Positions 24,643 to 35,348 are shown, numbered from the stretch's first letter. The stretch: DNA of 64,000 nt from JACKHO01 sp041398745 (GCA_041398745.1 JAWKUB010000013.1:1-64000), one strand, 5' to 3'. Notes: generated by a model from the sequence alone, not told the origin. Numbers and translations: made by a program.

Positions 24643-27335
24643 TGAACCAGCACGTCAACGCCATCGCTAACCGGCTCAGTCTGCGAACTCCTCAACGGGA
24701 CTCGCTGGAGATTCTGGCACGGGTCTGTGAGATCATCGACCTCGACAAGTCAGCCGACATCGCCCAGCAGCTTGAGACCATCAAGTCTGAATTCCCCACG
24801 GTTGAAGATTTCGAGCGTGACTTTCCATCGATGTGCTTTGCCATCGCCACCGGCGTCGGCAAGACCCGGCTGATGGGAGCGTTCATCGCCTACCTGCACC
24901 GGGCAGAGAAGGTTCAGCACTTCTTCGTGCTGGCACCGAACCTGACGATCTACCGCAAGCTGATTACCGACTTCTCGCCGAACCATCCCAAGTATGTGTT
25001 TCAGGGAATCAGCGAGTTCGCCGTCAAGCCCCCTCTTATCATCACACAGGACGACTTCGAGACCGGCAAAGGTGTTCGACGAGAAGGAGTCGATCATCGT
25101 GGTCAGCGGATGATGTTCGAAGACGATCCCATCCACATCAACATCTTCAACATCTCGAAGATCAACACGGAAGTTCGAGGGGATAAGGAGCCCCGCTTCA
25201 AGCGTTTACGAGAGGAGATTGGTGAGAGTTACTTCTCATACCTCTCTGGTCTCGACGATCTTGTGCTGATTATGGACGAGTCGCACCGCTACCGGGCGTC
25301 TCAAGGGGTCAAGGCGATCAATGAACTGCGCCCGATCCTCGGACTGGAACTGACCGCTACGCCGCAGATCGAACGAGGCAAGGCCACGGAAAAGTTCAAG
25401 AATTGCATCTACAGCTATCCGTTGGCGTCGGCCCTGACGGACGGGTACATCAAGCAACCCGCCGTCGCCACCCGAGAAAACTTCAACGCCGCCAGCTACG
25501 ACGACGAAGGGCTGGAAAAGCTGAAGCTCGAAGACGGCGTTCGAGTCCACGAAGAAACAAAAGTGCAACTGGAGGTTTATTCACGGGAGAATGGCGTCCG
25601 TCGAGTAAAGCCGTTCATGCTGGTGATCGCCCGAGACACCGAACATGCCAACGCCCTGATGCAGACCATCGAGTCAGACTCGTTCTTCGACGGGGCGTAC
25701 AAAGGCAAGGTCATCACGGTCCACTCGAAGACTTCCGGCGAAGAGAAGGACGAGGTGGTCGAGCAGTTGTTGACGGTCGAAGACCCGAAGAACCCGGTCG
25801 AAATCGTCGTTCACGTCAACATGCTCAAGGAAGGCTGGGACGTGACGAACCTCTATACCATCGTCCCGCTCCGCAAGGCCGATTCCCGCACGCTGGTCGA
25901 GCAGTCGATTGGACGTGGCTTGCGCCTTCCCTACGGCAAGCGCACCGGAAACGACAACGTGGACCGGCTGACCATCGTGGCCCACGACAAGTTTCAGGAG
26001 ATCGTCGATGAAGCCAACCGAGGTGACTCGATCCTCGTGACTGGTGTGGTAATAGGCAAGGACATCCCTGACAAGAAGTCGAAGGTGGTCGAAGTCGTTC
26101 CCAAAGTCGTGCAGATCATCACGGGCAAGACCGGCACGGGTTCGGATTCCGTGAAACAGCCCGGCCTCTTCAATGACAAGCGTGAGATCGAAGTCGCCAC
26201 GACGACGCTCGACATCATCAAGAACGAGTTCGAGCGTTTGCCTCGTTCCTCTGACCTGACCTCGCCTGCGGTTCGAGAGGAACTGGTCAAGAAAGTGAAG
26301 GAAGCGATCAAGGTGCCGCAGGGCCAACTCCCCGGCATGGAGGAAGCACTCGACGACAAACGAGTCGAGGAAGTCGTTAAGGAGACGGCGGAAACCTACG
26401 TCGCCATGTCCATCGACATTCCCCGCATCGTGATCGTGCCGACCGGCGATGTCACCTGCGGCTACAAGGACTTCGACCTCGACACCAGCAGCATCAACCA
26501 AAAGCCAGTTCCAAATGACATCCTGATCCAGACGCTACGCCAGAACCAGCAGTTCCGGCTGCGCAGCCTCGCCACGGCGACCGAGGAGCGGATGGAGGAC
26601 TACCTCGTTCGTGGCCTGATCGATTACGACGACATCAGCTACGACGACCACGCCAAGCTGCTCTACAAGCTCAGCGGCCAACTGATCGCCAAACTGAGAA
26701 CGTACCTCACCGACGAGGAAGACATCCGCAATGTGCTGCTGGCGTTCAACCAACAGTACATCCGCCTGATCCACGCCCAGATGCAGGAACATTTCGTCGA
26801 AGAAGCGACAGAATACGAAGTCCACATCAGCAAAGGCTTCCACGTCCTGACGCCCAGTGCCTTCAACGCCCCCGAGGACGAAACGCCTCGCCCCTTCCGA
26901 CAGCCGGTGGACAACAAGAAGGACATCCGGTCGATGCTCTTCGGCGGCTTCGAGAAGTGCCTGTATCCCATCCAGAAGTACGACTCAGACACCGAGCGCC
27001 GGTTCTCTGTGGTCTTGGAGAATGACAAGTCGGTGACGAAGTGGGTCAAGCCCGGCAAAGGCAACTTCCGCATCCACTACACCGCCGACGCCGAGTACGA
27101 GCCGGACTTTGTGGCCGAAACCGCCGACGCCTACTACCTCTGTGAGCCAAAGGCCGACACGGAGATGGACGACGACACGATCCAAGCCAAAGCCCGTGCC
27201 GCCGCCGAGTGGTGCAAGCACGCCACCGGCGTCAGCAGCAAGCCGTGGAAATACCTCCTGATCCCCCACACCGCCGTTGACGAATCCAAGTCTCTCGCAG
27301 GTTTGGCGGCACAGTACACGGTGGAAGCGGAGTAA
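24642..27335 (+). CDS. Type III Res-like helicase with C-terminal nuclease
   Basis: 897 residues. SF2 motifs: ATGVGKTRLM (about 70), LIMDESHRY (about 210), ELTATP, NMLKEGWDVTNLYTIVPL and VEQSIGRGLRLP. The C-terminal region has EPDFVAE..AYYLCEPKA (about 820-840), the D..ExK pattern of PD-(D/E)XK endonucleases. In type III systems Res cuts after encountering unmethylated sites with Mod bound. Here it follows a SNF2 gene rather than standing alone, so the role may differ. Confidence 0.88.
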   Translation: MNQHVNAIANRLSLRTPQRDSLEILARVCEIIDLDKSADIAQQLETIKSEFPTVEDFERDFPSMCFAIATGVGKTRLMGAFIAYLHRAEKVQHFFVLAPNLTIYRKLITDFSPNHPKYVFQGISEFAVKPPLIITQDDFETGKGVRREGVDHRGQRMMFEDDPIHINIFNISKINTEVRGDKEPRFKRLREEIGESYFSYLSGLDDLVLIMDESHRYRASQGVKAINELRPILGLELTATPQIERGKATEKFKNCIYSYPLASALTDGYIKQPAVATRENFNAASYDDEGLEKLKLEDGVRVHEETKVQLEVYSRENGVRRVKPFMLVIARDTEHANALMQTIESDSFFDGAYKGKVITVHSKTSGEEKDEVVEQLLTVEDPKNPVEIVVHVNMLKEGWDVTNLYTIVPLRKADSRTLVEQSIGRGLRLPYGKRTGNDNVDRLTIVAHDKFQEIVDEANRGDSILVTGVVIGKDIPDKKSKVVEVVPKVVQIITGKTGTGSDSVKQPGLFNDKREIEVATTTLDIIKNEFERLPRSSDLTSPAVREELVKKVKEAIKVPQGQLPGMEEALDDKRVEEVVKETAETYVAMSIDIPRIVIVPTGDVTCGYKDFDLDTSSINQKPVPNDILIQTLRQNQQFRLRSLATATEERMEDYLVRGLIDYDDISYDDHAKLLYKLSGQLIAKLRTYLTDEEDIRNVLLAFNQQYIRLIHAQMQEHFVEEATEYEVHISKGFHVLTPSAFNAPEDETPRPFRQPVDNKKDIRSMLFGGFEKCLYPIQKYDSDTERRFSVVLENDKSVTKWVKPGKGNFRIHYTADAEYEPDFVAETADAYYLCEPKADTEMDDDTIQAKARAAAEWCKHATGVSSKPWKYLLIPHTAVDESKSLAGLAAQYTVEAE

Positions 27336-27345
27336 GGTGAACATT

Positions 27346-28860
27346 ATGAGCGATGCACTCAACGCAATCCGGGCACACATAAAGGAGCATGGCTCCGTTC
27401 CAACGAGCTTTGGCGAAGTTGTTGTTGAGAAGACTCTCTTGGGACAGGGAGGCAACGGACTGGTGTACCCCGTCGATTTTGAAGGGCCAGCGGTCATCAA
27501 GTTCCTTGCAGAGACACTCAGCGACAAGCCCTCAACCAAGTACAAGCGCTTCCAGCGAGAGTATCGGCGACTGGTCCGCATTCCGACTCATCCGAATCTA
27601 GTTCGTCTGTTTCACTACGACATAATCTCACTCGGCGATCTGAAAATACCTGCAATTGTCATGGAACGATGCGCAAAGTCGCTGAAGACCCATGTTCTTG
27701 AACTGAATGATAAGCGTTTGCCAGTCGATGAACTGCGAAAGCTCTGCCGTCAGATGTGCAGCGTGATTGACCACATTCATCAACATGGCGTGATCCATCG
27801 AGATATTAAGCCCGAAAATATTCTCGTGCGAGATGACGGCTCGTTTGTTCTGGCTGACTTCGGAATTGCGAGATTTGACCCCGAGTTATTCCCCGGTACG
27901 GATTTAACAAAGAAGGGGGATCGGATGGCGAACTTCGCATTCTCTGCTCCCGAGCAATTCGAGAAGGATGCCGTAATAACGACTTCTGCCGATGTTTTCG
28001 CACTTGGTCAAGTTCTTTATTGGTGTGGCACGCAAGCGACTTTCCGTGGGGCGACACCGCCGAGAATGGCATCAGTGGATGAATCCTATGCGCCGTTCGA
28101 CGAGGTTGTACTTTCGATGTCACGTCAGCAAGCGGCTGCACGAATTCAGAACGGTAAAGGTGTAATGGATGCCCTACACGGCGATGAAGAACATCGCCGA
28201 GAACAAGAGTGGCATAAGCATGTGATCGATTCGCTATTCGCTTTCGAGGCTGTACTTCGTAAATGTGCGCCGGGCAACAGAGGAATTGCACATTTCACCA
28301 ACAAGGCAGACATTGATCGGCTCTTTACCGCTCTTGCCGGGATTTGCAAACCCAACGAACTTTGGTGGACACAAGGCAACGCCAATGACGCCATCAGAAC
28401 CATGTCGAGAGACGAGGATGGGACATGGGTGTTGGATGGCACAGAATACAACGTAACAGACTGTTGGGTATCACGGGATTCCGGTCTGGATCGGTGCTTC
28501 GTACTGATGCGGTCTGAAGCGATGCCTTCTTTCGGTATCTACGGCGATCATGAGTACGACGACGAGATGGTCGGACTTGTTGACGGGAAATACATCAGTG
28601 CTAACGAGCATGATGATGGTTTTGCCCGCATTGACGGAGAAATAGTCGAAGTTTCAGGGCGGTCACAGCTTCGCCAGCGATTCATGCGGCCCAACTATTG
28701 TTTCATTGCTACAAAATTCAATTCGGTGTTGGTTCAGCAGGCTGACCGAATACTGGATGCGCTCATCAAGGCGTACCACGCAGGAAAATCTGTTGATGAA
28801 CAAGAACTTCGGGAGTTGTGGAAACTGCCAAAGCACCCCGTTTCTCAAATGCACGACTGA
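27346..28860 (+). CDS. Ser/Thr protein kinase with unknown C-terminal domain
   Basis: 504 residues from MSDALNAIRAHIKEHGSV, preceded by AAGGTGAACATT. Kinase domain about 25-290: glycine loop LGQGGNGLVY, VIK lysine (about 51), catalytic HRDIKPEN (about 150) and DFG. No transmembrane segment. The remaining about 210 residues have no recognised fold (FTNKADIDRLFTALAGICKP, GDHEYDDEMVGLVDGKYI). Composition looks more AT-rich than the flanking genes, suggesting later insertion. Kinases occur in BREX-type and Stk2 defence, where they signal infection. Confidence 0.9.
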   Translation: MSDALNAIRAHIKEHGSVPTSFGEVVVEKTLLGQGGNGLVYPVDFEGPAVIKFLAETLSDKPSTKYKRFQREYRRLVRIPTHPNLVRLFHYDIISLGDLKIPAIVMERCAKSLKTHVLELNDKRLPVDELRKLCRQMCSVIDHIHQHGVIHRDIKPENILVRDDGSFVLADFGIARFDPELFPGTDLTKKGDRMANFAFSAPEQFEKDAVITTSADVFALGQVLYWCGTQATFRGATPPRMASVDESYAPFDEVVLSMSRQQAAARIQNGKGVMDALHGDEEHRREQEWHKHVIDSLFAFEAVLRKCAPGNRGIAHFTNKADIDRLFTALAGICKPNELWWTQGNANDAIRTMSRDEDGTWVLDGTEYNVTDCWVSRDSGLDRCFVLMRSEAMPSFGIYGDHEYDDEMVGLVDGKYISANEHDDGFARIDGEIVEVSGRSQLRQRFMRPNYCFIATKFNSVLVQQADRILDALIKAYHAGKSVDEQELRELWKLPKHPVSQMHD

Positions 28861-30143
28861 ACTCGGGATTCGACATAGCTGTGTCAGCAATTGGATGGGT
28901 CGATTTTTCGTCAGAGCATCGTGAGAAGGTCAAGTCGGTCATCGACTTGCTCTCCACTCCCGGTGTGATCGACGAACTGGGGATTGGCGTCATCCGAGAT
29001 TCATTCTCCGACTCGCTGTTCCCCGGCATCTCGACGATCCAGACAAGAGCGAAATACTTCCTGACCGTCCCCCGCATCTTCAGGGACTACGAGAAGCTGC
29101 CACCCAACCAGCGACGACGGCGGAAGCTGGCGACGTACCTCAATGACCACGAAAACCTGTGCATGGAGGCAATGGTTGCCAACTACGACGGCGATTCAGC
29201 CCATCAAATCATTGGAGCTTCATTCGTCGGCAAGAAGGGCGAAGTTCAGCGAAAGCCATCATCAGTCTATTGGACCGGCATCCGGCAGTTCGGACTGATC
29301 CGCACACACCTTTCGCTTCAAGGCTTTTGTCAGAAGTTCGCTAACCCAGACCAGCCTCTTCGTGATCTGGTTCAAGGAACAGACAAGACGAAGGGCGATG
29401 ACCCGGATGCCGAAGAGCAATCCAACGAAACGATCAATACTCCAGCCTACGATGACGACTGGATCGACTCGCTGACGATTCACCTCTCGCAAGAAGAAGC
29501 CTCGTTTCTCTCTCGCCAGATCGAGGCTCGTGTTCCGCTGAGTCTTATCGGGCAGATTCTCCTCGACAGCAATCTGCGCCGCAAATTCCTCAATCTTCCC
29601 TCTGAATGGAACTTCACTACATTCGCCGATGAAGCTCCTTTCCTCAACAGACTCCCTGCCAATCTCCAGCGGGTCATCGCTGCGGCCAGAGATTTCTGGC
29701 AACTCATGTACGGAGCGCACATCCGGTACAACTGCTTGATTCAAGCGAAGCGAGGGACGAAACAACTACAGTCGGAGTTTGAAGAGCGCTGGGACGATTG
29801 GAAGGAAGACTTGAAGAGCTTTCCTTGGAATCGATGGGACACGGGCTTCCTGTGGCAACTCACGAAGCTGCACAATCGGCAAGTGAAGGACTACACCATC
29901 GAGTTCGTCGAAGCGTGGATTGAAGGCATTCACGAGTCTGCGGCGACGGATAAGCTCGATGCTCTCGTGACCCGTCAGGAACGTCTCAACAAGAAGGCTC
30001 GTGCCCGTCTGCATCCCACCGCCGACATCAGTGAGAGCGAGTGGGTGGGGATCGACGATCTGAACTACCGCCTCAACGTCGCCCGAACGATCATCAGGGA
30101 CATCGATGACGGCCTCACGTCACAGGAGGCTGACGATGCTTGA
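28818..30143 (+). CDS. DUF6361-type protein
   Basis: Up to 441 residues. IGWVDFSSEHREKVKSVIDLL..DELGIGVIRDSFSDSLFPGISTIQTRAKYFL is the hallmark opening of DUF6361 proteins, which sit in defence clusters with PLD nucleases and helicases. A GTG at 28818 overlaps the kinase gene by 43 nt; a GTG at 28881 would start the protein where family members usually begin. No catalytic motif recognised. Four-nt-scale overlap with the next gene indicates coupling. Confidence 0.82.
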   Translation: METAKAPRFSNARLNSGFDIAVSAIGWVDFSSEHREKVKSVIDLLSTPGVIDELGIGVIRDSFSDSLFPGISTIQTRAKYFLTVPRIFRDYEKLPPNQRRRRKLATYLNDHENLCMEAMVANYDGDSAHQIIGASFVGKKGEVQRKPSSVYWTGIRQFGLIRTHLSLQGFCQKFANPDQPLRDLVQGTDKTKGDDPDAEEQSNETINTPAYDDDWIDSLTIHLSQEEASFLSRQIEARVPLSLIGQILLDSNLRRKFLNLPSEWNFTTFADEAPFLNRLPANLQRVIAAARDFWQLMYGAHIRYNCLIQAKRGTKQLQSEFEERWDDWKEDLKSFPWNRWDTGFLWQLTKLHNRQVKDYTIEFVEAWIEGIHESAATDKLDALVTRQERLNKKARARLHPTADISESEWVGIDDLNYRLNVARTIIRDIDDGLTSQEADDA

Positions 30144-31971
30144 TGTGAAGAAGCACCGTCTCGATTACGGGGCCATGCTGATCCCGCCGAGCGGTTATCG
30201 ATTGGCCAAGGCTGTCGCCGCCACCTACACGCTGGACCTGAACACGCTGCTGTCCATTCCGGTCGCACTGTTCTTCTCGCAGACGTTGGAAGGAAACTTC
30301 GAGACAGAGCGGGTTCAACTTCTCGAAGCGATCCAGCGCTGCCCGGAAGTGCTTCGCATCTACCATCAACGAGGAAAGATTCACGTTCCCAAGAAGCACA
30401 ATCGACTGTACGGACTGCTGGAGCCGTGCGTAGTCGGCATCCTGCCGGACAACGCCTACACGTCGTTTCATCCCAAAGTCTGGGTGCTTCGCTACGAACA
30501 CGATGACCAGCCCACGATGTATCGAGTCATCGTCCTGAGTCGCAACCTGACCTACGACCGCAGTTGGGACATTGCCGCCCATCTCGATGGAGAAGTCACG
30601 GAAGAACGTCAGGAGAGAAATCAACCGCTGGCATCTTTTGTGTCACACCTCTTGTCTTACGAGGGATTCGACGGCGACAGGATGTTCGTTGCTGATCTGC
30701 GCCGTGTCGAATTCCGTCCTCCTGCGGGTTTCAGCAACAACTTCTCGTTTCATCCGGTCGGAATCGACGGGTATTCGAACCCCATTGTCTCGCAGACGGG
30801 GAGTCGAGCCATCTGCATCAGCCCTTTCGTACACGACGAAGCAGTTCGCACCTTGCGGGAAAACGTGGACGAGGAACTGCTTCTGTTCGGGTGCCGAGAG
30901 GAACTGCACCGGCTCAAGCCCGAATCACTCTCGGACATCCGCACTTTTTGCATCTCTGACCTAATCGTCGATGGTGAAAGTCAGGAGCAAGGTGAAGACG
31001 GCGAGGGAGAGCAGGCCGAACAGAACCTTCACGCCAAGCTCTATGTGTATCAGGGCAACACAAGTGGCGTTTCGTGGTTCCTCGGTTCCGCCAACGCAAC
31101 GAAGGCTGCCTTCGAGCGCAACATCGAGTTCCTCTTGGAACTCAGAGGAAGCAGCGCCGCCGTGCAACTCGACCGCCTAAAAGACGAACTTCTCGGGGCG
31201 GACGAGAAAGGTGGAATCTTCCAACCGTACCAACCGCCCCAAGAGCCGGTTGACGATTCGGAGAGAAAGAAGCTGGAAGAGAAGTTGCGACTGCTGGAGT
31301 TCGCCCTGCTTAAGCACATGGACATTCAGCGGGCCGAGGTGACTCCCTCGGAGAACGAAGCCAACTTCGACCTGCATTTGGTTCTCGATCCCGGCCCCAG
31401 CACATGGCACGACCTGAAGGTCACAGTGTCACCGTTCAATGCGGATGCTGCTGAACCGCAGGAGTTGCTACCGGGCTGCGTCACGACACTAACATTCCAG
31501 AACATCAATGAAAGCAATCTGAGCCGATTTCTCCGCTTCGACATCTGGCAGGGTTCCGACCGGCTTCGGTCCTTCCTGACGAAAGTGGCAATCGTCGGCC
31601 TGCCCGAAACTCGTGTCAGTCGGATTCTGCGCAGCATCATCAACAGCCGGGATCGTTTCTTCGAGTACTTGCGTTTCCTCTTGGCTGACGATGGTGACAA
31701 AGAGCCGGTCGGTACGGAACCAGACAAACGGGGTAAGTCAAACGGCGAGACAGCGAGCATTTGGGACACCTCGTCCCCGATCTTTGAGCAGTTGTTGCTC
31801 TCGGCGTCCCGGTCTCCTCGGCGATTGAAGGCCATCGACGACGTAATCGAACAGCTTCGTAAGGAGGACGAACAAGACCCGACCCGTCGAGTCGTTCCGC
31901 AGGAGTTCTTGGAGTTCTGGGAAGCATTCAAGCAGATTGTGCCTCAGCAGACTCGGAGGAATCGCCAATGA
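30136..31971 (+). CDS. Phospholipase D-type nuclease with two HKD motifs
   Basis: 611 residues; AGGAGG precedes the ATG at 30136. Motif 1 SFHPKVWVLRY..VLSRNLTYDRSWD (about 110-140) and motif 2 LHAKLYVYQ..FLGSANATKAAFERN (about 297-325) give one complete PLD active site. The N-terminal 300 residues form the PLD core, the C-terminal half carries a beta-rich region and a helical end. PLD-family proteins in restriction-like systems cut DNA. Overlaps both neighbours, so tightly co-expressed. Confidence 0.88.
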   Translation: MLDVKKHRLDYGAMLIPPSGYRLAKAVAATYTLDLNTLLSIPVALFFSQTLEGNFETERVQLLEAIQRCPEVLRIYHQRGKIHVPKKHNRLYGLLEPCVVGILPDNAYTSFHPKVWVLRYEHDDQPTMYRVIVLSRNLTYDRSWDIAAHLDGEVTEERQERNQPLASFVSHLLSYEGFDGDRMFVADLRRVEFRPPAGFSNNFSFHPVGIDGYSNPIVSQTGSRAICISPFVHDEAVRTLRENVDEELLLFGCREELHRLKPESLSDIRTFCISDLIVDGESQEQGEDGEGEQAEQNLHAKLYVYQGNTSGVSWFLGSANATKAAFERNIEFLLELRGSSAAVQLDRLKDELLGADEKGGIFQPYQPPQEPVDDSERKKLEEKLRLLEFALLKHMDIQRAEVTPSENEANFDLHLVLDPGPSTWHDLKVTVSPFNADAAEPQELLPGCVTTLTFQNINESNLSRFLRFDIWQGSDRLRSFLTKVAIVGLPETRVSRILRSIINSRDRFFEYLRFLLADDGDKEPVGTEPDKRGKSNGETASIWDTSSPIFEQLLLSASRSPRRLKAIDDVIEQLRKEDEQDPTRRVVPQEFLEFWEAFKQIVPQQTRRNRQ

Positions 31972-34900
31972 CGATGCCTCCAGTCGACGAACATGTCATA
32001 CGGAGTCTGGCTGCCCTCAAGGACTTCCAGCGAGCGACCGTCGATGTCGTCTACGACAACCTGTTCAGGAACGGCCAGCAGAGAATGCTGGTAGCTGATG
32101 AAGTCGGCCTCGGAAAGACCATCGTTGCCAAAGGCGTCATCGCTCGAAGGATTGTGGACAAGATCGAATCGGGTGACTCAACGCCGCTCAAGGTGACGTA
32201 CATCTGCTCGAATCAGGTCATCGCCCACGAGAACGTCGGCAAGCTCGACATCTACCCCGACCAGCGCTCCCACGACCGCTTTGCGAGCCGCCTGACCTAT
32301 CTGGCCTTCCAGCCAGAAGGCGGGGATCAGGGCGTCCTGCGACTGAATACGCTGACACCGGCAACCTCGTTCAACAAAGGCAGCAGCACCGGCCAGCAGG
32401 GAGAGCGCCGAATTCTCTATTCGCTGCTGATACAGGACGAACAGTTGAGCGGTCATGGGAAGGCCCTGTCTGCCATGCTTCGGGCAAGTGTTCAGAAGGC
32501 GGCGAGCGACTGGTTCCGAGAACTGGATGCAGAAAGAGACAATCCATGCGGATGGCCCCTACGTCCATGCTGCCACAGTCGATTTCTGACGGCGATCAGG
32601 AAGAAGCGGCTGAAATACTCCGATTGTCCACTGTTCTCGCATCTCGGGGTTTACAAGTCGATTTCCCTGTACGACGCCGTAGTCGAGTTCACGAAGTTGC
32701 TCACGCTGAAGAACTTCGGACAGTACCGAGACGGGTCTGACCACTTGGTGCGGGAACTCAAAGACGTGTTGTCCGAAGTGTGTGTCGAGTACATCGACGC
32801 CGACATCTACATCCTTGATGAGTTTCAGCGGTTCAAAGAGCTTGTGAATCAGGAAAGCGAGTCAGAGGCAGCCGAAATCGCCCGCCGCATCTTTGCCAAG
32901 GAGAAGGCTCGTATTCTTCTCCTGTCGGCCACGCCATTCAAGGCGTACTCAGGAGACTCGCCGTGGGAAAGCGGTGAGGAACACTACAAGGAGTTTCGGA
33001 CGATCCTGAGTTTTCTTTTCGATGGCGACAAGGACGCTCTGGGCAGCTACGAAACACACCGGCAGGCACTCTTCAAGCAACTGCTGGAGTTGGGCATCAA
33101 GCCGGGTGAGATTGACACATCACACCGGGATTCCGTGCAGCAGGTTCTTCGACGGGTCATGTGCCGGACGGAACGTCTCAGCGTTTCGCAGGATTTCAAC
33201 GCCATGACCGTGGACAAGTGGCAGTCGCACCCATTGCAGGTGTCGTCTGGAGACATTCAGAACTTCGTTGCCACGGACAACGTAGTGCGATACCTGAACG
33301 AAACCGATACGCAGGCCAAACACCAGCTTCATGCGCCGATTGAGTTCTGTAAGTCGGCACCATTTCCACTGTCGTTCCTCGACGACTACAAGCTCAAGCA
33401 GCAGCTTCGGGCAAAGAAGAACAAGGCAGACGTTCGCAAGGTGTTGAAGGCCAACTCAACGGCGTGGATCAACCACCGATCAGTCCATCGCTACATGGGT
33501 GTTTTCGCTGATAATGGCTCCTCTGCGACCAACGCCAAGCTCTGTCAGGTTCTCCAAGAGGTGCTTGGACAGAACGGCGAAAACCTGCTGTGGATTCCAC
33601 CAAGCCTGCCGTGTTACTCGCTCGCAGGTGCCTTCGCCGACGCCACCGGATTCTCGAAGACGCTCATCTTCTCTGCTTGGCTCATGGTGCCCCGAATGTT
33701 GTCATCGCTGATCTCATTCGAGGTGGAGCGCCGGACGATTGGGAACCCAGACTCCATCGATCCACAAGAGAAGGAAGCCCGGAAATACTTCCACGCCAAG
33801 ACGGAACGTCGGCACCCCATTCCTCAGTTGGTGTTCTCTCAGAAAAGGACTGAAGCTGGCGAATCCGCAGGCAACATGTCGAACTTCACGTTGCTGTATC
33901 CGTCTCACACGCTGGCCAACCTCTTCGATCCGAACGACGCTCTGCTTCGACATCGCTCGCTGTCAAAACTTCGCAGTGAACTCGTCGCCAAAATCAACAG
34001 CCTGATAGAAGCTGCCGAGCTTCACCGCTTCGGGAGTTCGACAGGCGAGTCGGACAAGTGGTACTGGGCTGCTCCACTCCTCTTCGACCGCCGCACGCCG
34101 TCAATGAAAGAGGGGCTTGCTGACTGGCTGAAATGGGTCGCCGAGTCGGATGATTCGGACTTCCTCAACGCCAAGAAGGAAGACAGCAGCGAACGTGGGC
34201 AGGCCAGTTCCAAAGAAAAGCACTTCGAGGAATTGGTGCGCTGCTTCGATCAGCCTCACGAAGCAGGTCTCGGGCCGTTGCCCGACGACTTGGCAGAAGT
34301 TCTTGCTGACATGGCAATCGCCAGTCCTGCTGTCGTCGCCCTGAGATGTGCAAGGGAGCAGTTCCAGCCGGAGTTCTACGACGCCACACTCTTTGCGTTT
34401 GATCTAGCGAGCGAGTTTCTCAGCTTGTTCAACAAGCCCGAGTCCATCGCCACTGTTCGCCTCAGCACCAATCGAGCAGCGTACTGGCGTCGAGTGCTGC
34501 AATACTGCGTCGATGGATGCCTTCAGTCAGTTCTGGATGAGTTTTCTCACGTTGTGAGAGCCGACAGTCCAACGCTCTGGGAGATGTACGCCCGCCTTGT
34601 GGCATCGATGAATCTTGGAACAGCTTCGATCAAGGTCGATGACCTGAACAGCTTCCTGAAGAACAAACGGCGGAACATGCGGTGTCATTACGCTGTGGAC
34701 ATGGGAAACCAGCGTGTTGAGACCGATGAAGGGCAGGACCGTATTAAGGGGATTCGGAACAACTTCAATTCGCCGTTTCGCCCGTTCGTGCTGGCCACAA
34801 CGTCGATTGGCCAAGAGGGTCTTGATTTTCACACCTACTGCCGCAAGATCGTTCACTGGAATCTGCCATCCAATCCGATTGATCTCGAACAGCGTGAGGG

Positions 34901-35348
34901 CCGGATTAACCGCTTCAAGGGCCTCGTCATCCGTCAGCAGATTGCGAGCAAGTACCGAGACCGACTGACGACTGAATCCGTGCAGGCCAGTAGCGTCTGG
35001 GATGCGCTTTTCGACGTTGCAGCCGTGGAGGAAAGAACCGGCAACGGGAAGTGCGAACTGATCCCCTATTGGCACGTTGAGGCGGATAAGTACCAGATCG
35101 AACGGATCATCCCGTTCTATCCGTTCAGCCGAGACCGAGCGAAGCTTTCGTCGCTCTTGAAGACGCTCGCAATCTACCGACTGGCGTTCGGGCAACCCCG
35201 CCAAGCGGAACTTGTCGAACACCTTCTCACCAACATCCCCGAGGATCGCATCGCTGAAATCCGCAGCAGGCTGATGATCGATCTGAGTCCGATCAGCTAT
35301 CAGAGAAACAACGGCACGCCGTGTCCCGTGGAGCCGACAGGGACATGA
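31968..35348 (+). CDS. Large SF2 helicase of the PLD module
   Basis: 1126 residues. Walker A VADEVGLGKTIVAKG (about 38-52), an unusual DExx box YILDEFQRF (about 283), LLLSATPF, and late helicase C motifs ATTSIGQEGLDFH and NPIDLEQREGRINRFKG (about 945-985). About 550 residues of insertion separate the two lobes. The DEFQRF box and inserted region are features of helicases that accompany DUF6361 and PLD proteins. Overlaps the PLD gene by ATGA. Likely a duplex translocase feeding the PLD nuclease (inference). Confidence 0.87.
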   Translation: MTMPPVDEHVIRSLAALKDFQRATVDVVYDNLFRNGQQRMLVADEVGLGKTIVAKGVIARRIVDKIESGDSTPLKVTYICSNQVIAHENVGKLDIYPDQRSHDRFASRLTYLAFQPEGGDQGVLRLNTLTPATSFNKGSSTGQQGERRILYSLLIQDEQLSGHGKALSAMLRASVQKAASDWFRELDAERDNPCGWPLRPCCHSRFLTAIRKKRLKYSDCPLFSHLGVYKSISLYDAVVEFTKLLTLKNFGQYRDGSDHLVRELKDVLSEVCVEYIDADIYILDEFQRFKELVNQESESEAAEIARRIFAKEKARILLLSATPFKAYSGDSPWESGEEHYKEFRTILSFLFDGDKDALGSYETHRQALFKQLLELGIKPGEIDTSHRDSVQQVLRRVMCRTERLSVSQDFNAMTVDKWQSHPLQVSSGDIQNFVATDNVVRYLNETDTQAKHQLHAPIEFCKSAPFPLSFLDDYKLKQQLRAKKNKADVRKVLKANSTAWINHRSVHRYMGVFADNGSSATNAKLCQVLQEVLGQNGENLLWIPPSLPCYSLAGAFADATGFSKTLIFSAWLMVPRMLSSLISFEVERRTIGNPDSIDPQEKEARKYFHAKTERRHPIPQLVFSQKRTEAGESAGNMSNFTLLYPSHTLANLFDPNDALLRHRSLSKLRSELVAKINSLIEAAELHRFGSSTGESDKWYWAAPLLFDRRTPSMKEGLADWLKWVAESDDSDFLNAKKEDSSERGQASSKEKHFEELVRCFDQPHEAGLGPLPDDLAEVLADMAIASPAVVALRCAREQFQPEFYDATLFAFDLASEFLSLFNKPESIATVRLSTNRAAYWRRVLQYCVDGCLQSVLDEFSHVVRADSPTLWEMYARLVASMNLGTASIKVDDLNSFLKNKRRNMRCHYAVDMGNQRVETDEGQDRIKGIRNNFNSPFRPFVLATTSIGQEGLDFHTYCRKIVHWNLPSNPIDLEQREGRINRFKGLVIRQQIASKYRDRLTTESVQASSVWDALFDVAAVEERTGNGKCELIPYWHVEADKYQIERIIPFYPFSRDRAKLSSLLKTLAIYRLAFGQPRQAELVEHLLTNIPEDRIAEIRSRLMIDLSPISYQRNNGTPCPVEPTGT

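Noticed and set aside
33600..33640. Additional copy of the array element (GCAGGTGCC) in the helicase gene
   Set aside because: Only 9 bases match, it is inside a coding sequence and lacks the spacing to a start codon.
20000..35348. Canonical DISARM
   Set aside because: SNF2, methyltransferase and PLD genes are present, but no DUF1998 (DrmB) protein is visible, and a type III Res-like gene, a kinase and a DUF6361 protein are present instead.
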